Origin: Diphasiastrum complanatum
Lineage: Eukaryota > Streptophyta > Lycopodiopsida > Lycopodiales > Lycopodiaceae
NCBI GenBank assembly: GCA_029204225.1
Contig: CM055097.1
Span: 73,865,279 to 73,929,278, forward strand
Direction: 5' to 3'
DNA length: 64,000 nucleotides
The notes under the pieces are model-generated. The model saw only the letters and a program-made list of their open reading frames with translations, did no database searches and was not told where the DNA came from. Shown here piece by piece: positions 56,224 through 64,000 of the stretch (positions are counted from its first letter, which is position 1; each line of letters starts with the position of its first letter). The position numbers and the translations under genes were made by a program.

Positions 56224-56545
56224 ATGGAAAATTCATCTTCTTTAATTCTTCCCGCTCCAACTTACTTTGATGTAGTTTCTACTAGTTCCTCGTCTGACAT
56301 TAAAGCTACAACTGTGTACCATGAAATGACTCCATGTTCAAGTCAAGCTAGTGAATCTTGTACTAGATCTTCATCTTTGTGGCTAATGAATCTCCAAACA
56401 GTGTACTATCTCCCTCGGGTGAGAATTGAAGTGGTTTAGAAACAAGCAAGCACTTAGTTACTGATTCAAGTCAGTCTACAATCCCACGTTAAGGAACTCG
56501 TTCTTTGAATAGGGCAAGACAGAGGCACGAAGAACCATTAGATCC
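56224..56545 (+). other. Ser/Thr-rich short frame, uncertain
   Basis: A 71-codon frame starting MENSSSLILPAPTYFDV, rich in Ser and Thr. It might be the N-terminus of the transposase-like gene that follows, but no motif supports this. Confidence 0.2.
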
Positions 56546-56551
56546 AATGTT

Positions 56552-58240
56552 ATGAAATCAAAAAGATCAATATTTTCTAATGTAGAAGATATTTCTAAAA
56601 GCCTAGAGCCTTCTGGCGAAAATCAAGGAGATGATATAGCTGACATGCGAGAAGCACATGTACAAGGTACAACTTCAATATCACCAGAGTCGTTAGGTGC
56701 TAATGTACCAAGTTCCTCTTACAGAGCAGAATCCAGGGCCAAGACAAGTTTTGAAGGGATTTACAAGCAAGTCGTGAAATGACGGGGTGTCAAAATCAAT
56801 TGCTCAAACCTCAAGAAATTTGTCAAGTCAGAAACATAGGTTGTTGTATTTCCTCGTGTTTACAAAAGGTAAGCTTTGCTGAAATTAGCCAAATTCAAAC
56901 AAAGTTCTTTTCAAAGACAAAAAATGATCAAAATTATTATCTTTGTTCATCTGTAAGGCCTGATCGAAAAGGTTTTGCTTACTTCATGGAAACAACGGAA
57001 GTTTGTTGTAAAGCTTTCAAAGTTGTTCATGTAATTGGAAACTCAAGACTTGATTGCATTCACACGAGGTTACAAAAAGATCCAAGCCTTCAAGGTTCCG
57101 TTCAAGGTCAAACTGTTTCTCCGAACTACTTAACCTCAAAGGTTAATTCATTTCATTAATGTGAACACCGAAAAACTTTCAAATTCTCTGTATTTTCATC
57201 TTCCAGACAATTTCACGAAATTGAAAATAATTTTGATGTACAAAGATTTCGCAATGTCCAAGAATGTTTAACATCTAAGCTATTCTTATTTCATGAAGCT
57301 GTGGAAGAGATATTTTGGTCTAGTAAAAATCCCAAAAAAAATCTCGAATGTTTGTTTGTACTATCTATGAGCAACTGAAAGCAATCAGAGAACAAGCCAA
57401 AACGTCCCAAGAAAATGGTATTTGTTATTTTAACTCATTTTAACTTTCCTTTGCATTTCCAATTACTTAAGTCCAATGTTTTTTTTTTGTGTGTGTGATT
57501 TTTTTAGCGGACATTACCAAGTCACTTCAAATCCACAGAGAGCAACAGACAATAGAAAGACAAAAGCTTGCAAAACACTGAAAAAAGTGTTTGGAATTTT
57601 TTCAAATGTATTTGGGTCTCGTAATCGACGTGATGGATCAAAAGAAAACACTAATCCCACATTTTGTAAGAGTGCCAAAGAATTTAAACGCAGCTGATTT
57701 TATTCAAGTTCATTTGGTTGGTGCTCTTATATTCAACGACACTTTGCAGTCTAAATTGTATTTCAACTATCCAACTGTTCAAAATGACCCAAACTTAACC
57801 ATTACCATAATTCACAAAATAATACTTGAATTTGGTAATAGTTTTTCTGAGATTCTCTACTTGCAACTTGATAATGCTACCAGAAGAAAACGAAAATCAA
57901 ACAGTGTTGGCATATTTATCAATCTTGGTCGCTCTGAAGATTTTCAAAAAAATCAAAATAGGATTTTTATTGGTGGGTCACACTCATGATCAAATTGACC
58001 AAATGTTCAGTTGCTTCTCAAAAAAGCTAAGATGCAAAAAAGTCTTTTCTTTACCAGCCTTACAGAGTATTATCGAGGACTTGTACACCCTTGCACCAAA
58101 TGTGGTTTTATTGCGTTGCACATATGATTTTAGAAATTACATCAAAACATCGGAAGAACATTGCATCGTATGTTTCCAACATCAGTTTAAAATTGCTAAT
58201 AATGTTGGTGGCATCACATTATTGTAGGAAAAGCAATTCT
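56552..58240 (+). pseudogene. DUF7869-type transposase-like gene, degraded
   Basis: Pieces in order: an acidic Ser-rich segment (56,552-56,782); a Cys-rich segment with GCCISSCLQKVSFAEI, RPDRKGF and EVCCKAFKVVHVIGNSRLD (56,779-57,159); an exon end EQLKAIREQAKTSQEN; an intron at 57,418-57,507; then VIDVMDQKKTLIPHF, NLTITIIHKII and LQLDNATR (57,591-57,895); and after a one-base shift ENENQTVLAYLSIL, IGFLLVGHTHDQIDQMFS and SLPALQSIIEDLY (to 58,227). From memory, IDGMDQ..K..PH, LDN..ENKN and GHTHEDIDQ are hallmarks of DUF7869 proteins, a family of unknown function found in mobile-element-like genes of many eukaryotes. A TGA at about 57,581 and the shift at about 57,895 disable it. Motifs are seen; family name and role are recalled or inferred. 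Confidence 0.65.
57418..57507 (+). other. Probable spliceosomal intron in the transposase-like gene
   Basis: Donor GTATTT and acceptor TTTTTTTAG with a long T tract. Removing the 90 bases joins the flanking frame in phase (SQEN to ADITKSLQ). Confidence 0.65.
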
Positions 58241-59000
58241 CTAAATGGCATGGCTACCTTCTGAAGGAGTCCGTTTTTTACAATCTTGTAGTGGGTTTAT
58301 TTCCTATCCTATCCTCAACCCAAGATCCAAGGACTCAAGCATCAAGGAGATGAAGTTAGTTGTCACGCATAGGTTTGATCCCATGAGAGTGATAGCATAT
58401 CTCAAAATTCAACATGTATGGAAGATCCACATCTAACTCTAAGATCCATTAACCCTAAGCATTAACACTACATCCATTAACCCTACGATCCACAAAGAGA
58501 TAGATACTTGCTTATCTCTCTCTCTTCCTTTCTCTCTCACAAAAAGCATAAGAACATACAATCCCAATAATTTTCAGATCCAACAATTAATAAATCCAAA
58601 GAAAGCATGAGAGATGTAGTGGAGAAGAGGGCCTTGGCCTCAAAATCCTATTGGCCCATTTCTACCTCCCTAACTATTCAAACTTGAAAAAGAGTGGGAA
58701 CCCATTCAAAAATTGGATGGAACCAATTTGAATTTGAATTTGAACCAATTTTGGTGAGAGTCCCAACTTTATTCACTAACTTGACATTTAGGCCTACGAC
58801 ATTAAAAGTCTTGCAAAAAGGCCTAAAGTCCTTTTATTAACTTTCTAATTTTCAAATAACTATGTGATCATCGGGTTAGACTTACACACGCAAGGTGCCA
58901 AATCCCTCTCACGTATTAACTAGGGTTAGGGTTGCCTTGGGATCTGCAAAATTTGTGCCTTCTTCTCAAGTTACGCTTGCACCTTTGTGTCCTCTAACAT
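58241..59000. other. Low-complexity spacer, possibly an insertion in the gene
   Basis: It contains ccattaaccctaag words repeated near 58,450-58,490, a ctctctc tract near 58,517-58,540 and ttgaatttgaatttgaacc near 58,730. The left edge may still hold a few transposase codons (SKWHGYLLKESVFY). Confidence 0.35.
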
Positions 59001-59004
59001 CTAT

Positions 59005-59400
59005 CTTGGAGGAGCAAAAACCTGGAAGCGTGCAACAAAGAACCAACCAAGAGTCGATGACATAATTCTTGAAGATGTGGATGTGCTTGTATGTAATTTT
59101 GAGTTAACAATTACAAACCATTTATGAAAATCCACAATATCTATTTTACAAGAATGGCTTGGGCTAAGTGCACAACCATCATCTTTGACTCGACTTCAAT
59201 GCAGCAAAGCCACAATAAACAATTTTCTCTCGACATTGGATGCTGATTCGGATGAGAATTTGTCAACAGACTCTAATGAAGAAGATGGGTCATCAACTTC
59301 TTCAGCTGAAAAGGAGAGCCTTGATAATATTTCAAGCAGTGACTTAAGAGGAGTTAGTGAGAATACCTTGGAATTTGAATTGTTAAAAATAATAATATGA
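59005..59400 (+). pseudogene. Possible C-terminal remnant of the transposase-like gene
   Basis: Short frames KRATKNQPRVDDIILEDVDV (59,020 on) and, at 59,185-59,400, an acidic Ser-rich segment (LDADSDENLSTDSNEEDG). Position and strand fit a C-terminal tail, but there is no motif match. Confidence 0.25.
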
Positions 59401-62113
59401 AAATTATTTTCAGTGTTTCAACATTTGTGGAGTTAGCGTAGTTGGCTTCAAATGTATTATGCGAGTTATTTTATGAGATTCAATTTAGACTATTAAAATA
59501 TCATACGTGTTTGTCAATATTTTGTTCACTTTGAATATTTTTAATTTTTAAAGTTTTATTAGAAAATTTAATTTTTTTGGACATGATGTATTGATGTTTT
59601 TGGCCAATTTTTTGTGATTTTCCGAAAGTTTTTCATGAAAAAACATGTTTTTGGGCAAAAATTAAAAAATTGAAAATTGATTACTCTTTTTTTAGGATTT
59701 TGCCCCATTTCAAAAGATTTCACGTTACATGTGTTTTCTATAGAAAATTGTTAATCAAATGACCCTTACCACCAGTAAACATCACTAGAAAAAATATTTG
59801 AACCTATAATTTCAAGAGACCTTTAATAAATTTTCGAACAACCCTTACCGCCATCTAAGAATATTGAAAAAACTTTTGAGGATTCAAGGGGAATAGCGTT
59901 ACGATCAAAGTTTGCAATTCACATAAAATCCTAAGGATGTGAGTTTCTAGGCCACAACACGCAATTGGGTGGGTCTTGAAATAACAAATAAATAAAGATT
60001 CAATCAAAAACTAGATCAATGGGCTCTCGGGGTGTAATGCCCTTGAATCAAGAAAGAGTATTTTGTGATTCATGAAGTCTTGAAAAATGTAACAGAGAAT
60101 ATGGACAACTTTTACATGTTGGGGTAGATTTTCTTGTGAGCAACCTGATGGCTAAAACCATCAAAAATTATAGTAAGGCCATTAAGCTGAATTATAATTG
60201 AATCATTGTTGAAACTGGTGGAAAGGTCACTATAAAATCATTTTCCAAGTTTAAAAGAGGACAAGCACATCCCCTTTTCATGGCTGAAGCCTTTTTTATC
60301 ATCCCACACATTTTTTCTTTTTATGGATAATATGCTTTGACAATCTATTTATTATTGCAATATGCTTCCAAAGTTTCCTTACAAGCTTATTTTACCAAGT
60401 AGTGTCAAATTGCTTTCTTTACTCATAAGATGCCACTCCTTTGAACTTTTGGCATCTTCTATAAAGATGCTGCAAAGAAGTAGGCATAATTTGGGCATCC
60501 GGATTCTTTACTCGTAGTACATCTTCTTTATTGGAAATTGACCCCTCTTTTTAGCATTTTTCATAAAAATGGTAAAACAAAATAACTAGAAATTGGGCGT
60601 GCATATTTCTTCAAATAAGTATTTAGAGACAATGTTCTCGTAATGTGTGTCATCTCAAATCTTACATAGACACTAATTGGGTGTATTTTTCAACCCTAAC
60701 ACCAAGCATCCGGCCTCCTGATGGAAATATTGAAAGTAGAGAGCCCTCATGTTTCCTCTAATGATGTTTGTGGGCCCAACATATTTATGAGTAAAATTTT
60801 CAAGCGACATTAATATGCTCAATAATTTGTTTTTATCAAAATATCGTATGAAATCATTAAACATCCTCTAATTTCACCACTATCATGGCTAGAGGACAAT
60901 CCACTACTTCTTACAACGTAACTATTTTGTAAAATAACCATAACGTACAAGCCGCTTGGAACACCATTACCTTGCATAAAGGTTGAGCAATAAATTTTGA
61001 GTGTTACTCGAGATGAACATAAGGTGATGTAAAAAAATTAGGGCATCACTCTATGTGATAAATTGATTTTATGAATGGGTCAAAGTCTATACTAACATTA
61101 TAAAGTCTTTATAGGCATGTAAATTTTGTAATATGAAAATCTATGATTTTATTGGGCAATGAATTTGGCAAAAATATATTATACCTTTACATTATACATT
61201 TCTATTTTGATTCTAAAAAGTAGGTAATGGTCATTGGGAGGGCCATTACCACAAATAATCCAGGACCCAAGTAGTGAGTGGCGAAGGCCACGAGCTCCCA
61301 AGGGATAGGATTAAGAGTAGTAATGGCCCGATCAATTGACCATTACTTGATGTAATAGTCATTTCGTTCATTTTATGGGCTCTCTATCTCTCTCTCATTT
61401 AATATTAAAAAAGAAAAAACATTTTGGGGCCCTATAGTATGCAAAATAATATAGGACCCAAAAAAGAAAAACAGTTTGGGGCCATAGTATGCAAAATACT
61501 ATATGGCCCAAAAAATGCAATAGAATGAACCTAATGACAATTAGGTAGTCCACAAGTTCCTACCAAAGAGAAATGGACAACAAAACCTTGTGCAATCCTT
61601 TAGTGTGACATTCTCACACACCTAAAAACTAAATCCATGGCAGCCTAATGTTGTTACAAATAAAATACTGGAGAAAAAACACGGTGACCTTTGAAATCTC
61701 AACAATCTTTTCCTCAAAGTGAATCATACTTTAAATGTCGAAAAAGATTGCACCTTGTTAGAATGGTTTAGAAAGTTTGTTACAAAACATGTTAACTATG
61801 AGTATATGATCCAATAGGTAACTGCTCCACGATAGAGCCAAAAACTGAATCACCCAAATCGTTTAAAAAAAGCGAAATGATTAGAATATTCTGAAGGAAA
61901 GCAAGAAAACTATTATTCATTACATTCATATTGAACAATGGAGACAGATTGTCTGCACACTAGACGTTTTAACTTTACAATGTGCCAGTAATATTAAGGG
62001 CACACATACCATCACTATGACGTATATGATGACCCAAAGATGATGTGAGTATAAAAAATAGATCACCAAAAAAGGAGGGTCAGTTTTGTTTAGTCGTTGA
62101 CTAACTAAAGGGA
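59401..62113. other. AT-rich intergenic spacer
   Basis: No gene seen in 2.7 kb on either strand. A direct repeat of about 50 bp (aaaaaagaaaaac-ttggggcc-tagtatgcaaaat) occupies about 61,407-61,459 and 61,460-61,509. Part of this is presumably 3' flank of the MYB-CC gene to the right. Confidence 0.6.
61407..61509. repeat. Two direct copies of an about 50-bp unit
   Basis: Both copies contain ttggggcc, atagtatgcaaaat and a closing atatggccc or atagggccc-like word, so each unit is itself partly palindromic. Confidence 0.65.
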
Positions 62114-63850
62114 TCATCTATTCCAACCAAAAGCATTCAAATCCAGCTCCTTTCCCTTGTGAAGCCCCGGTCCTTCACGATTTGAATTTAAATTCAAATC
62201 TTGAGCCATAGCAGAATTGCTAGCCAGCGGCATAGCATGGACTTGCTCAGAATTTGTATGCATTCTTGTCATACCATTCACAGGAGCTCTGGACTTTTTT
62301 AGTAGAGATGAAAGCCTGTGATCAGCAGAAAATATCCCTCTCTTGGCAACTGATCTTTCGGGAGTGCAAGAGTTTAGGTACCCATTATCAGCTCCATCAA
62401 TTCTTTTAAACATTTTCGCATCCTCTTCTGTGCCTAGTAATCTGCCATACACTATATGCTCTGGTTGCTGATGAGCTGAAGTGAGTGCTGCCTCAACAAG
62501 GTTTCTGTCTGGTATTCCGACGTCTTGATTGGAGCAGTGTGCAAAATTCTCTTGTACACCACTTCCGTCAAGACAATCACTATACAAAAATATTTTGAGT
62601 CTTCCATCGGCACTTTGGCAATCCTCATTCTGAATTTCCTCATGATCCAGGGTAGATAGGCTTCTAAGTGTGCAATCTGGAGAATTACCGACAGCTTGAG
62701 ATTTCTGTAATGCCGTTGCATGTTGGTCATGTGCAAGTATGGGCCCCACTGAGGACTTGGACGTGGCCAAAGAAGAATTCATTTGTTCGGTTGAAACTTT
62801 GCTCACCAAGTCAGTCAGCTCATCCTTGGCAGCCTCTTGTTGTCCTCTTAATCCTAATGTATGTCTTGCTAAAGTTTCACGCGCTTTTTCCAAGATTGAT
62901 TGCAAGTATTTGCCTTGTGCCTCAATTTTTAGTTGCAAACGCCTTTGAACCTAGCAAGTCCACGTAATAGGGGCTTTATGAAGACATGGAGAAGACGCAA
63001 TAGAATTAACTCTCGATAGCTGATTAGACTTTCATACTAGTTCTCCTTAGAGTGTAAGTTCTAACACTTTGCGGGCCACCCTTGTATGCTGACATGATTG
63101 AGTTACTCAAGGAAGCTTAGAGATTCTAAGCACATCCATCTGGCTCTCTCTAAGAAATTAATGCAGCTTCAGTTTTAGACCAACCAACCAGTTGTGTATG
63201 GACGTACCTCTAACTGTTCGTGCAACTTTCTTTGCACCTCCATTTGCATCCTTAGTGCCTCTGTGATCTGAAGGTTTCTGTCATCAGCCACGACAAGGGT
63301 TGAAAACTGTCATTATTGATTTGCTCTGAGTGGTCCACTAGACATACTTTGCAATTTAAAGGTAGCGAGGCTTACTCTGGGTTTTGACCAACGAATGTCT
63401 GGGATGCACTAATGTTTGGAACTTGACCAACTGCAATGCCTTTGAAACAAAGTCGTGCGTTAGAGAAAGACATCAATGCAATCAGCAAACTCAAGCACAC
63501 AAACGCATACCGATGTAAAACACTTCGGGTTTACGATATGTGAGAGACCTTAATGCCCTACCATCTTTACTGCTTTCCAGATCTGAGTCTTTATGAAGCT
63601 GTTTTCCAAGTCTATATTTCTGCAAAAAAGTCAACCAGATGGATCTGCTTGTGAAAAGCGTACATTGTAGGCAAGCAGTTGGGGTCATCTTATGGATTTG
63701 TGGTGGCCACAATTTCATGAAGAAAATTCAAATGCACTAGCAGAAAGAGAAATATCGAAAAACGTAAACTCACTTGTAGGTGGCTTTTCAGATGATACAA
63801 GGTCAGGCCCTTCACACCCATAACCCTCATCACGGATTTTGGTGTGGCCT
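62114..63850 (-). CDS. MYB-CC (PHR1-like) transcription factor, 3' part of the gene
   Basis: Five exons read on the minus strand with GT/AG borders that join in phase: 63,774-63,850, 63,562-63,619, 63,376-63,430, 63,208-63,277 and 62,114-62,950. They encode the second half of the single MYB repeat (SVMRVMGVKGLTLYHLKSHL then QKYRLGKQLHKDSDL), a short linker, and the coiled coil with the family signature LHEQLE (NLQITEALRMQMEVQRKL, then VQRRLQLKIEAQGKYLQSIL). The 280-codon last exon is polar and ends in QDLNLN and ELDLNAF, EAR-like repression motifs. Family members bind P1BS-type DNA sites as dimers, several in phosphate-starvation signalling; which subgroup this is cannot be told. The first MYB half and the start lie beyond the window. 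It is the only intact host gene here. Confidence 0.93.
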
Positions 63851-64000
63851 CTGAGAAAAATCAATCAAATATGTGTATCAAGGACAAAACAAAGACCTTT
63901 TACGATACTGTGTAGACAATGCAATAACTATATGAATGCATTATACTACAATATACAACATGGAAGCAAAGTCTTATTCAAGTACTTTTACTGCTGAGTG
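63851..64000 (-). other. Intron of the MYB-CC gene running off the window
   Basis: The acceptor TTTCTCAG lies just right of 63,850. Beyond it no coding signal is visible up to the window edge, so the exon with the first MYB helices lies outside. Confidence 0.6.

Noticed and set aside
1..64000. CRISPR arrays, bacterial operons, tRNA or rRNA genes
   Set aside because: None seen. The sequence is a plant-type nuclear region and the direct repeats found are microsatellites, minisatellites or LTRs.

Overview
This window looks like intergenic plant nuclear DNA dominated by LTR retrotransposons. There are two undamaged Ty1/copia polyproteins, at least eight broken copia copies, a non-coding LTR element, a gypsy-type leader repeat in two copies, and a decayed transposase-like gene with a spliceosomal intron. 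Only one host gene is supported: the 3' part of a MYB-CC (PHR1-like) transcription factor at the right edge, on the minus strand. The MYB-CC family and the tRNA-Met-type primer sites (TGGTATCAGAGC) point to a land plant. I cannot name the lineage from sequence alone.

Left third (1-19,345): mostly minus-strand copia relics. Two LTR ends of one family abut RNase H tails (2,293 and 3,011). A heavily deleted copia element lies at about 4.5-8.2 kb. A more complete but nonsense-ridden element lies at 11.56-15.26 kb. Between them are a foldback hairpin (9,768-9,903), two long (TC)n tracts beside a TATA-like promoter, an 80-bp tandem repeat, and the first gypsy-type leader copy (15.78-16.27 kb).

Centre (19,346-42,460): a three-level nest that can be read base by base. 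Copia element D (LTRs about 730 bp, coding region broken) has its 5' LTR split by element C. C is 17.3 kb including its inserts, has 473-bp LTRs, has the target duplication CACAC, and codes for nothing. C in turn holds two young full-length copia elements in opposite orientations: A (22,257-28,117, duplication TCAGG, 1,316-aa open polyprotein) and B (29,112-35,536, duplication GACAG, 1,317-aa open polyprotein). LTR divergence counted by eye fits this order: C about 5%, A and B well below 1%.

Right of centre (42.5-55.1 kb): a possible non-autonomous element with a 733-bp LTR-like block, a second gypsy-type leader with gag remnants, a copia 5' LTR plus gag (46.4-48.2 kb), then a mosaic of copia pieces in alternating orientations (48.2-51.5 kb), and another decayed copia (51.9-55.1 kb) that ends exactly at an array of nested palindromes.

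Far right: the palindrome array (55.08-55.51 kb) precedes a degraded gene that I assign from memory to the poorly characterised DUF7869 transposase-like family (56.2-58.3 kb). AT-rich spacer follows (59.4-62.1 kb), then the MYB-CC gene, whose five visible exons join in phase across the MYB repeat and the LHEQLE coiled coil.
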